Source of the DNA: Campylobacter concisus
Lineage (GTDB): Bacteria; Campylobacterota; Campylobacteria; Campylobacterales; Campylobacteraceae
Assembly: GCF_003048535.1 (NCBI RefSeq)
Contig: NZ_PIRQ01000001.1
Location: 186,001 to 250,000, forward strand
Reading direction: 5' to 3'
Length of the DNA: 64,000 nucleotides
A program made the position numbers and the translations under genes. This document shows positions 1 to 7,125 of this stretch, one piece after another; position 1 is the first letter of the stretch; the number at the start of each line of letters is the position of its first letter. The notes under the pieces are model-generated. The model ran no database searches and was not told where the DNA came from. It worked only from the letters and a program-made list of their open reading frames with translations.

Positions 1-831
1 AACGCAGTTGCATTTGTATTTACAGTAGCGATCATTGCCCAAATTTATTACTTCTTACCAAAAGAGAGTGGACAGCCTATTTTTTCTTATAAGCTTTCGT
101 TATTTTCATTCTGGGGTCTTATGTTTATCTATCTTTGGGCTGGCGGTCACCACTTAATATATACTGCTGTGCCTGATTGGATGCAGACTATGGGTTCGGT
201 TTTTTCTATTGTTTTGATTTTACCTTCTTGGGGTTCAGCTATTAATATGCTTCTTACAATGAAAGGCGAATGGACGCAACTTCGTGAGAGCCCGCTTATT
301 AAATTTATGATTCTAGCTTCAACTTTTTATATGTTTTCAACTCTTGAAGGCCCTATCTTGGCTATCAAATCTGTAAATGCACTAGCTCACTATACTGACT
401 GGGTGCCAGGACACGTACATGATGGCGCACTTGGCTGGGTTGGTTTTATGACTATGGCAGCACTTTATCATATGACACCACGTGTCTTTAAGCGTGAAAT
501 TTATTCAAAATCCTTAATGGAAGCTCAATTTTGGATACAAACAACAGGTATTGTTTTATACTTTGCTTCGATGTGGATTGCTGGTATTACGCAAGGTATG
601 ATGTGGAGAGCGACTGATAGCTATGGAAATTTACTCTACTCATTTATTGATACTGTTGTAGTGCTTATACCTTATTATTACATTAGAGCTATTGGTGGGC
701 TTTTGTATTTGATTGGCTTTTTGATGTTTGCTTACAATATCTACAAATCAACTTCTGCTAAAGCTATTTTGGCAGAGCCAAAAAGTGCAACGCCTATGGG
801 CGGTGCTAAAGCCAATGCGGAGGTGATGTGA
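1..831 (+). CDS. ccoN: cbb3-type cytochrome c oxidase subunit I (3' part)
   Basis: Catalytic haem-copper subunit of the high-affinity cbb3 terminal oxidase in the inner membrane, reducing O2 to water at low oxygen. The gene enters from the left edge in frame 1; only the C-terminal part (276 residues) is present. Visible are the HH pair in WAGGHHLIYTAVPDW, expected to bind CuB, and the histidines in WVPGHVHDGALGW, expected to hold the two b-type haems, within alternating membrane helices. An internal ATG at 121 is not the start because the homology continues upstream to base 1. ccoO overlaps its stop by one base, so the genes are translationally coupled. Confidence 0.96.
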   Translation, partial: NAVAFVFTVAIIAQIYYFLPKESGQPIFSYKLSLFSFWGLMFIYLWAGGHHLIYTAVPDWMQTMGSVFSIVLILPSWGSAINMLLTMKGEWTQLRESPLIKFMILASTFYMFSTLEGPILAIKSVNALAHYTDWVPGHVHDGALGWVGFMTMAALYHMTPRVFKREIYSKSLMEAQFWIQTTGIVLYFASMWIAGITQGMMWRATDSYGNLLYSFIDTVVVLIPYYYIRAIGGLLYLIGFLMFAYNIYKSTSAKAILAEPKSATPMGGAKANAEVM

Positions 832-1496
832 TGTTTGCTTGGTTAGAAAAAAATCCATTCTTTTTTGCAGTTTGCGTCTTTATCGTCATAGCTTATGCTG
901 GCGTGGTAGAAATCTTACCTGACTTTGCAAATAGAGCTAGGCCACTTGAGGGCACAAAGCCTTATACAGTTTTAGAGCTTGCTGGAAAAAATATATATAT
1001 ACAAAATGGTTGCAATACTTGTCACTCACAGATGATACGTCCGTTTAAAGCAGAGACTGATAGATACGGCATGTACTCTTTAAGCGGCGAATTTGCTTAT
1101 GATCGTCCTCATCTTTGGGGTTCAAAAAGAACTGGTCCAGATCTTATGCGTGTGGGTAATTATAGAACAACAGATTGGCATGAAAATCACATGCTAAACC
1201 CAGCCTCTGTTGTGCCAGGTTCGATCATGCCAGCATATCCATTTTTGTTTAAGAAAAATGCTGATATAGAGACTGCTTACGCTGAAGCACTAACTGTTAA
1301 AAAGGTTTTTAACACACCTTATGATGAGAAAGATATGCCAGCTCTTGGCACTTTTGAGCAAGCAAATGCTAACGTGAAAGAGCAGGCTGCAAGTATCGTT
1401 GAAAGTATGAAAGATGAGCAAGTAAAAAGTGCCTTTGCAAAGGGTGAGATTCGCCAGATCGTGGCACTTATCGCCTATCTAAATAGCCTAAAATAG
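831..1496 (+). CDS. ccoO: cbb3-type cytochrome c oxidase subunit II (mono-haem)
   Basis: Membrane-anchored mono-haem c subunit that passes electrons to CcoN. A single N-terminal membrane helix (about residues 9-29) is followed by the haem c site GCNTCH near residues 60-65, and a Met in PGSIMPAYP is a likely axial ligand. Length (221 aa) is normal for CcoO. The start is placed at ATG 831, seven bases after GGAGG (819-823); a GTG three bases upstream is in frame but too close to that ribosome-binding site. Second gene of the ccoNOQP operon. Confidence 0.96.
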   Translation: MFAWLEKNPFFFAVCVFIVIAYAGVVEILPDFANRARPLEGTKPYTVLELAGKNIYIQNGCNTCHSQMIRPFKAETDRYGMYSLSGEFAYDRPHLWGSKRTGPDLMRVGNYRTTDWHENHMLNPASVVPGSIMPAYPFLFKKNADIETAYAEALTVKKVFNTPYDEKDMPALGTFEQANANVKEQAASIVESMKDEQVKSAFAKGEIRQIVALIAYLNSLK

Positions 1497-1505
1497 GAGT
1501 TAGTA

Positions 1506-1715
1506 ATGGATATTAGAGAACTTCAAGCTTATGGCTATTTTATTTTGACAGCATTTTTAGCTATCACTTTGTACGCTTATTTTTTTCATCTTTACAAAAG
1601 CGAAAAGCAAGGTAGAAGAAATTATGAGAAGTATTCAAGATTAGCCCTAGATGATGAGATCGGTAGTAAAATTTTAGAGCAAAAGGCTACAAAGGAGAGC
1701 GTATGCAATGGCTAA
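1506..1715 (+). CDS. ccoQ: cbb3-type cytochrome oxidase subunit CcoQ
   Basis: Small single-span membrane protein (69 aa) between ccoO and ccoP. One hydrophobic helix (about residues 10-27) is followed by the YKSEKQGRRNYEKY segment and an acidic tail, as in epsilonproteobacterial CcoQ/FixQ. In other bacteria CcoQ stabilises the oxidase complex; it has no haem motif. It is preceded by TAGGAG and overlaps the start of ccoP by 13 bases, so translation is probably coupled. Confidence 0.88.
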   Translation: MDIRELQAYGYFILTAFLAITLYAYFFHLYKSEKQGRRNYEKYSRLALDDEIGSKILEQKATKESVCNG

Positions 1716-2566
1716 ATTTAGAAGATAATATAAATTTACTTGCGTTAATAGGTGCCATATTAATTATCGTACTAACTGTCGTTGTAGCTGGTAAGTATGT
1801 TGGTCAAATGAAAGTTAAAAAAGATGAAAGTGTAGAGCTTAGCAAGCATAACTGGGACGGAATAGGCGAGTATAAAAATCCAGTTCCATTTGGTTGGGCG
1901 GTAGTTTTTTTACTAACGCTTGTTTGGGCGATTTGGTATTATTTACTTGGTTATCCACTAAATTCTTACTCACAAATCGGTGAATATAATAAAGAGGTAA
2001 AAGAGGCAAACGCTAAATTTGAAAAAGAGTATGCAAACCCAAGCAAAGAAACGCTTCATGCTATGGGAGAGAGCGTATTTTTGGTGCAATGCTCAGCATG
2101 TCATGGCATCACAGGCGATGGCATTGGTGGTAAAGCTGCAAATTTACAAATTTGGGGTAGCGAACAAGGAATAATTGATACGATACTAAATGGCTCAAAG
2201 GGGCTTGATTATCCTATGGGTGAGATGCCAGCTGGGCTAGCTGATGCTGATGGAGCAAAGGCTATCGCAGCTTATGTTGCAAAAGAGATAAGTGCTATAA
2301 AAAGTACAAAAAATGAAAATTTAGTAGCTATGGGAAAAGAGCTTTACGCAGCTTGTGCAGCTTGTCACGGAGATGATGGCAAAGGCATGGATGGTATGTC
2401 GGCTGACCTTAGTAAATATGGCTCAAGTGAGTTTATAGTAGATGTACTAAATCGTGGTAAAAACGGCAACATTGGTGTTATGCCTAAATTTAATGATGGC
2501 AGGCTAAACGAGATACAACAAAAAGCAGTCGGCGAATATGTCATATCGCTATCAAAGGGCGAATAA
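1703..2566 (+). CDS. ccoP: cbb3-type cytochrome c oxidase subunit III (di-haem)
   Basis: Di-haem c subunit that receives electrons from soluble or bc1-linked cytochrome c and hands them to CcoO/CcoN. Two N-terminal membrane helices (about residues 11-31 and 63-84) precede two cytochrome c domains with CSACH (130-134) and CAACH (218-222). Length 287 aa is typical. The next gene starts on the last base of the stop codon, so the operon continues into the small membrane genes that follow. Confidence 0.96.
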   Translation: MQWLNLEDNINLLALIGAILIIVLTVVVAGKYVGQMKVKKDESVELSKHNWDGIGEYKNPVPFGWAVVFLLTLVWAIWYYLLGYPLNSYSQIGEYNKEVKEANAKFEKEYANPSKETLHAMGESVFLVQCSACHGITGDGIGGKAANLQIWGSEQGIIDTILNGSKGLDYPMGEMPAGLADADGAKAIAAYVAKEISAIKSTKNENLVAMGKELYAACAACHGDDGKGMDGMSADLSKYGSSEFIVDVLNRGKNGNIGVMPKFNDGRLNEIQQKAVGEYVISLSKGE

Positions 2567-2778
2567 TGGAAAATAAAAATAGAAACATCTTTGCTTTAAA
2601 TGGCATTAGTGGTTATTTGGTGGCAGTTTTGCTTTTGTTATCTATCCTTGGCGTACTTACTTATATTGGTATTGGCTTGCAAAAAGATGTAGCAACCAAG
2701 CCTTACTCATTAAAAGATGCAAGTAGCATTGAGATGAAGAGCGTTGATAACGCTAAACACGTCATTATAAAGGAGTAG
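2566..2778 (+). CDS. DUF4006 family small membrane protein
   Basis: Seventy-residue protein with one strongly hydrophobic helix (about residues 14-37) and a short polar C-terminus. It resembles the DUF4006 proteins that sit directly after ccoP in Campylobacter. It overlaps the ccoP stop by one base, so it is translated from the same message and is probably an accessory or assembly protein of the cbb3 oxidase. No catalytic motif is visible and the precise role is unknown. Confidence 0.8.
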   Translation: MENKNRNIFALNGISGYLVAVLLLLSILGVLTYIGIGLQKDVATKPYSLKDASSIEMKSVDNAKHVIIKE

Positions 2779-2780
2779 TG

Positions 2781-2882
2781 ATGCTAGGCATAATAGAAAA
2801 AGCCATAATCTTGCTTATAGTTGTTGCAGGAGCTATTTGTGCATGGTCAGTGCTTACATCAAACCACCTTTTTGTAGGCTAG
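2781..2882 (+). CDS. 33-residue predicted membrane peptide in cco operon
   Basis: A very short gene starting at ATG 2781, six bases after AGGAG in AAAGGAGTAGTG, and ending at TAG. The product begins MLGIIEKAIILLIVV and is almost entirely one hydrophobic helix (about residues 3-25). It lies two bases after the DUF4006 stop and just before the next secreted protein. The good ribosome-binding site and the tight operon packing are the evidence that it is real. Single-helix subunits are common in cbb3 operons, but the function here is unknown. Confidence 0.6.
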   Translation: MLGIIEKAIILLIVVAGAICAWSVLTSNHLFVG

Positions 2883-2884
2883 GT

Positions 2885-3454
2885 GTGAGAAAATTTATAC
2901 TCATTTTTATATTTTTGCTCTCACAAAGTTTGGCTTTGGGAGCAAATTTTGTGATAAATAATGATGAAATTTTAAGCCAAAAAGTAAGTTTAAAGCTAAA
3001 TGAGATCGGTAGCGAGCTTTACACAAAAAGCGGTATAAATTTAGTAGTTGGTGTATATAAAAATGGTGAGCTAGAAGCTCTTTTTAAAGAGCAAAACCTT
3101 AGCTCGCCTTATGCTTTTTTGCTACTTATAAAGGATAAAAAGAAAGTAGAAATTTTTGCCGATTCTAATACTTCAAAGCTTTTTAATAAAGAACAAATTT
3201 TAAGTGTAAATCCAGAATCAGGAACGATAATTCCTATTTTGGTTTCTAAAAATGGCAAAGACGTCTATAATGCTGCTATATTAAATGGCTACGCTGATAT
3301 TGCCGAGCAAATCGCATCTAGCTTAAATTTACAGCTTGAAAGTAGTGTTGGAAATTCAAACAAAACTACATTAAATTTTTTAAGATTTTTCATCTATGGC
3401 TTGGTTGCATTTTTTATAATTGTTGTCTTTTATAAAAAGGTAAAAAATGGATAA
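2885..3454 (+). CDS. secreted or membrane-anchored protein of the cco operon
   Basis: I place the start at GTG 2885, giving VRKFILIFIFLLSQSLALGA, a good signal peptide; an upstream in-frame ATG (2843) overlaps the small gene and would bury the signal. The 189-aa product has a periplasmic domain with a sequence like VNLKLNEIG...SGINLVVGVYKNGE, reminiscent of TPM-type domains, and a C-terminal membrane helix (about 167-184) followed by KKVKNG. It contains one bacterial N-glycosylation sequon, DSNTS. The eight-base overlap with the FixH-like gene supports co-translation. Function unproven; a role in cbb3 oxidase assembly is inferred from position only. Confidence 0.6.
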   Translation: MRKFILIFIFLLSQSLALGANFVINNDEILSQKVSLKLNEIGSELYTKSGINLVVGVYKNGELEALFKEQNLSSPYAFLLLIKDKKKVEIFADSNTSKLFNKEQILSVNPESGTIIPILVSKNGKDVYNAAILNGYADIAEQIASSLNLQLESSVGNSNKTTLNFLRFFIYGLVAFFIIVVFYKKVKNG

Positions 3455-3917
3455 AAAAACCTTTTGGCCTTATGCTATTGTGCTTAGCTTCATTGCTATC
3501 ATTATCGCTTGCGCAGTAACTATTATCATAGCACTAAAACATCCAGTAGAGATGGATAGCTCTTATATGCAAAGCTACCAAAATGTTGATGAAAACATAA
3601 CCTTTATCAAAGAGAGTGAAAAACGCTTTGATGAGAAATTTGATCTAAAATTTGAGCCAAATTTTAACGCCTTAAACGCTAAGTTTAAATTTCATCTAAC
3701 TCCCCAAAAAGGAGAAATCTCGGCTTTAAAATATGAAATTTTACTCACTCGCCCACAGACAAATAAAGAAAATAAAATTTTAAGAGCTTCATGGCAAGAA
3801 AATGATCTAGTAAGCGAAGAAACAAGTCTAAGAGAAGGTAGATGGCAGCTACTTTTAAGGCTAAGTGACACTAATGATACAAGGTATTATAAATTTGACC
3901 TTAATGTCACAAAATGA
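3447..3917 (+). CDS. FixH-like protein (cbb3 oxidase accessory)
   Basis: 156-aa protein with an N-terminal membrane helix (about residues 9-30) and a periplasmic beta-rich domain, matching the FixH/CcoH-like family found downstream of ccoP. In other bacteria FixH/CcoH helps assemble the cbb3 complex. Three perfect D-X-N-X-T sequons (N50, N143, N153) lie in the periplasmic part. It closes the cco operon; a hairpin follows the stop. Confidence 0.7.
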   Translation: MDKKTFWPYAIVLSFIAIIIACAVTIIIALKHPVEMDSSYMQSYQNVDENITFIKESEKRFDEKFDLKFEPNFNALNAKFKFHLTPQKGEISALKYEILLTRPQTNKENKILRASWQENDLVSEETSLREGRWQLLLRLSDTNDTRYYKFDLNVTK

Positions 3918-3928
3918 TCTTAAAATCG

Positions 3929-3961
3929 CAGCTTTGGTATCTAAGAAAGATCTCAAAGCTG
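3929..3961 (+). terminator. possible terminator after the cco operon
   Basis: CAGCTTTG pairs with CAAAGCTG, and the inner ATCT/AGAT can extend the stem. There is no strong T-run afterwards, so efficiency is uncertain. It lies between convergent genes. Confidence 0.4.
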
Positions 3962-4039
3962 GGCTTAAATTTTAATAAACTAATCTTTTGGCTAAATTTA
4001 AAACCAAAGTACTAAGTTTTTATCAAATAAAACTATAAA

Positions 4040-4627
4040 TCAAATCTCTTTAAATCCAAAATTTAATCCCAAACGCTCGCAAGTGCCGACATATTCTTTA
4101 AATTTATAGATTAGTGGATGCCATTTTTGCGTATCTATCTTTTCATCTTTTAGCAAATTTTCATCTACAAAAATACCTGTAATCTTACAAGTAACGATGC
4201 TAAACCACTCTTTTAACTCTATCTTTTCTACAACCGTTTCTATCTGTATCTTACACTCTTTTATCCTGATGGTTTTTGCATTTATGCCAGGCTCTTTGCT
4301 GAGATTTGCTGCCTTAAATTTGTCGTGCTCGTAGGTGTAGCCAAGATTCTTTTTTTCTTCTGGTACTTCGCTATCACCAGTTAGTTTTTCCATTTTTTGC
4401 ACAGCTTCTAGCAGGCTTTCATCACATAAATTTAGCGTGATATCTGAACCATTTTTGATATTTTTAAAGCCTTGATTTTCAATGCCTATGCCAAGCACCA
4501 CTGTATTTCCTAACGTCCAAGAAGATGAAAGCACCGTGATATCATCGTTTGCGTTTTTATCTTTTGTGGTAGCCAGCAAAACCGGAAAGCCGTAGTAAAA
4601 ACCTTGTCTGTTTAACTCTTTATGCAT
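4040..4627 (-). CDS. flavin reductase family protein
   Basis: 195-aa protein resembling the FMN-binding flavin reductase-like (split beta-barrel) family: N-terminal YYGFPVLLATTKD, then NDDITVLSSSWTLGNTVVLGIG, and a C-terminal KFKEYVGTCERLGLNFGF. Members bind FMN and reduce flavins or act as small oxidoreductases with NAD(P)H. The ATG is preceded by AAGGAGCAAAA. It is a single gene on the minus strand, divergent from addB and convergent with the cco operon. Substrate unknown. Confidence 0.75.
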   Translation of the reverse strand: MHKELNRQGFYYGFPVLLATTKDKNANDDITVLSSSWTLGNTVVLGIGIENQGFKNIKNGSDITLNLCDESLLEAVQKMEKLTGDSEVPEEKKNLGYTYEHDKFKAANLSKEPGINAKTIRIKECKIQIETVVEKIELKEWFSIVTCKITGIFVDENLLKDEKIDTQKWHPLIYKFKEYVGTCERLGLNFGFKEI

Positions 4628-4779
4628 TTTTGCTCCTTTTTTTTGTGATTGTAGCTTTTGGCTCTTTAAGGCTTAAAATTTTAATGTATTTAGATAAAAA
4701 TTTAAAGCTTTACCTAAGCGTAAAAAGCGCTCTTTTATAAGCAATTAGCTATCATTGCTTAAAAATTTAAGAGAGAAAA

Positions 4780-7125
4780 ATGCATAACCTAAACCAACTT
4801 TTTGTCTTTACGAACTCGCGTAAGATTCGTGAATTTAATGCAAGTTTTAATGATGAGTTAATCCCAAAAAGCCTAAGTATTGCTGAGTTTTATAAAAAGA
4901 TAGTTTATGTAGATGGTAGATTTGAGATTGATAGCACCTATGCTTTAGTGCTTATGAATAGAGCCTGTGCCAGTGTCAAAAAGGCAAACTCGGTTCTTAA
5001 AATTCCAACTGAGTTTTTTGAGTTTTTGAAAAATAATGACTATCTTTTTTCATTTTTTAAAGAGCTAGCTATTAGTAAAAAGAGTATCTCTGAGATCAAA
5101 TTTAACGATATTTACGCTAATTTTGAGGAGCATTTAAACATACTTGAAGATGTTTTAAAAGAGTATGAGATCTTGCTTGATAGAGAAAATCTCTACGATG
5201 ATATAACCTTGCCAAAAATTTATAACGTAAATGAAGCTTACATCAAAAGCTTTAGTGAAATTTCACTGCACATAGATGGAATTTTAAGCGAGTTTGAGTG
5301 GGAAATTTTAGAGAAAATCTCAAAGCTAACTACGCTAAAAATTATCTTTCAAACCAGTGTTTTCAATGCAAAGCTAATTAATAAAATAAAGCAAATTTCA
5401 GCTATTAGCGAGATTGAAAATTACAAAAAATATGAGCTAAATTTAAAGACAAATGAGCTAATTTGCTTAGAAAATATCAAAAAATTTGAGCCAGTCTTAG
5501 AAAAGCGATTTGCCACTAGAAGCCTGCAATGTACCTACGCTATGGCAAAGGCGAGCGAGTTTGTGCGTGATGGAATAAAGCCTGAAAACATCGCTGTTAT
5601 ATTACCAGATGAGAGTTTTAGTGAAATTTTAAGGCTACATGATAGCAATAAAATTTTTAACTACGCTATGGGTGAGAGCTTTAAAAATACAAAATTTTAT
5701 GAGGCGCTTTTTTATATTACAAGAGCGATCAATGAAGAGGTAAGGCCGATTTTTGATCAAAATAAGTGTGAGAGCTACGAGGAGCTTGGCTTTATCTTGA
5801 GCACGCTTGGTGTAAATGAAGAGCTTTTTAATAAATTTAAATCAAGCTACTTTGAACTTTGTGACTTTGCTAAATTTAAAGAGTTAATAGATGAGTTTTT
5901 AATGCTTGAAAATGAGCCAAGATGCGAAGAGAAGCTCGCACTTGAGCTTTTTAGGATTGAGAATTTATGTAGGTATTTTAACTTTAGCTTAAAGCAGTTA
6001 AGTGAAATTTTTTTGCTAAATATCTCGCGTCTTAGTATCGATGATGTGAGTGGCGGAAAGATCAGTGTCATGGGCATGCTAGAGAGCCGTGGAATGAAAT
6101 TTGATGGTGTGATCATAGTTGATTTTAATGATAACTTCATCCCAGCAAGAAGCACAAATGAGATGTTTTTAAACTCGAAAGTGAGGCAAAAAGCAGGACT
6201 TATAAGCTACCTTGAGCGTGAAAATTTGCAGAGATTTTACTATGAAAGTCTTATAAACAATGCCAAAAAGGTCGCCATAAGCTGTGTTTTAAACGAAGAG
6301 AGTATTCCTTCAAGATTTCTAAAAAATTTTAAAACAATAAAAGATGAGAAATTTAGTGACGAGGCGTATTTAAAATTATTTTTAAAAGGAAGTACAAGCC
6401 TAAATTTAAGCGATGATGAGATCATTTTGGAGCATGATTTTTTCACTAAACCGCTATCATTTTCGACACTAAATTTATTTCTAACTTGCCCAAGAAAGTA
6501 TTATTACGCAAAGATAGCTGGTATAAAAGGAGCAAAAGCAATAGCAACTGAGCCAGGATCTAAGCAGGGAAATAGCGTGCACAAGGCGCTTTATGAATAC
6601 TACACGAGTGATTTTTATAGACAAAAAAATATATTTGATTTGGCTATTTTTAAAGAAATACTTGCAAAGCAAGATTTTTCTTCGCTTGAGCTTGAGATTT
6701 GGTCGCAGAAATTTAAAGAATACGCAGAGTTTGAAAATGAACGTTTAAGTGCTGGCTTTAGAGTGCTTGAGTGTGAAAAAGACATAGAGAGTGATTTTTG
6801 TGATGTAAAGATAAAAGGCATTATCGATAGGATCGATGTTAGCCCTGATGGTGAGCCTTTTATACTTGATTATAAAACTGGTGAGGCAAATGCGAACTCA
6901 CTTCAGCTTGCATTTTATGAAGCACTTTATGGTAGCGAGGTAAAAAGTACTTACTTTTCTCTAAAGAATGAACCTGTGCTTATCAGCTCTAAAAAAAGCG
7001 TGGATGATCTAAAGGATGAGATAGAAAATCTAAAGAGTATAAATAACACTAAGATAAATTTTGAAAGAAAGAGCGGAGCTTGTAAATTTTGCGAGTATGC
7101 CATACTTTGTAGGAGAGAGTTATGA
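4780..7125 (+). CDS. addB: AddB-like subunit of the AddAB helicase-nuclease
   Basis: Second subunit of the double-strand-break resection complex that loads RecA. The C-terminal PD-(D/E)XK nuclease is clear: GIIDRIDVSPDGEPFILDYK (about residues 679-698). Four cysteines expected to bind a 4Fe-4S cluster frame it: one in CPRKYYY (about 570) and three in CKFCEYAILC at the C-terminus. I see no Walker A in the N-terminal helicase-like half, so ATP-driven unwinding probably rests on AddA. Start ATG is preceded by AAGAGAG. It overlaps addA by four bases (ATGA), as in C. jejuni and H. pylori. Confidence 0.88.
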   Translation: MHNLNQLFVFTNSRKIREFNASFNDELIPKSLSIAEFYKKIVYVDGRFEIDSTYALVLMNRACASVKKANSVLKIPTEFFEFLKNNDYLFSFFKELAISKKSISEIKFNDIYANFEEHLNILEDVLKEYEILLDRENLYDDITLPKIYNVNEAYIKSFSEISLHIDGILSEFEWEILEKISKLTTLKIIFQTSVFNAKLINKIKQISAISEIENYKKYELNLKTNELICLENIKKFEPVLEKRFATRSLQCTYAMAKASEFVRDGIKPENIAVILPDESFSEILRLHDSNKIFNYAMGESFKNTKFYEALFYITRAINEEVRPIFDQNKCESYEELGFILSTLGVNEELFNKFKSSYFELCDFAKFKELIDEFLMLENEPRCEEKLALELFRIENLCRYFNFSLKQLSEIFLLNISRLSIDDVSGGKISVMGMLESRGMKFDGVIIVDFNDNFIPARSTNEMFLNSKVRQKAGLISYLERENLQRFYYESLINNAKKVAISCVLNEESIPSRFLKNFKTIKDEKFSDEAYLKLFLKGSTSLNLSDDEIILEHDFFTKPLSFSTLNLFLTCPRKYYYAKIAGIKGAKAIATEPGSKQGNSVHKALYEYYTSDFYRQKNIFDLAIFKEILAKQDFSSLELEIWSQKFKEYAEFENERLSAGFRVLECEKDIESDFCDVKIKGIIDRIDVSPDGEPFILDYKTGEANANSLQLAFYEALYGSEVKSTYFSLKNEPVLISSKKSVDDLKDEIENLKSINNTKINFERKSGACKFCEYAILCRREL

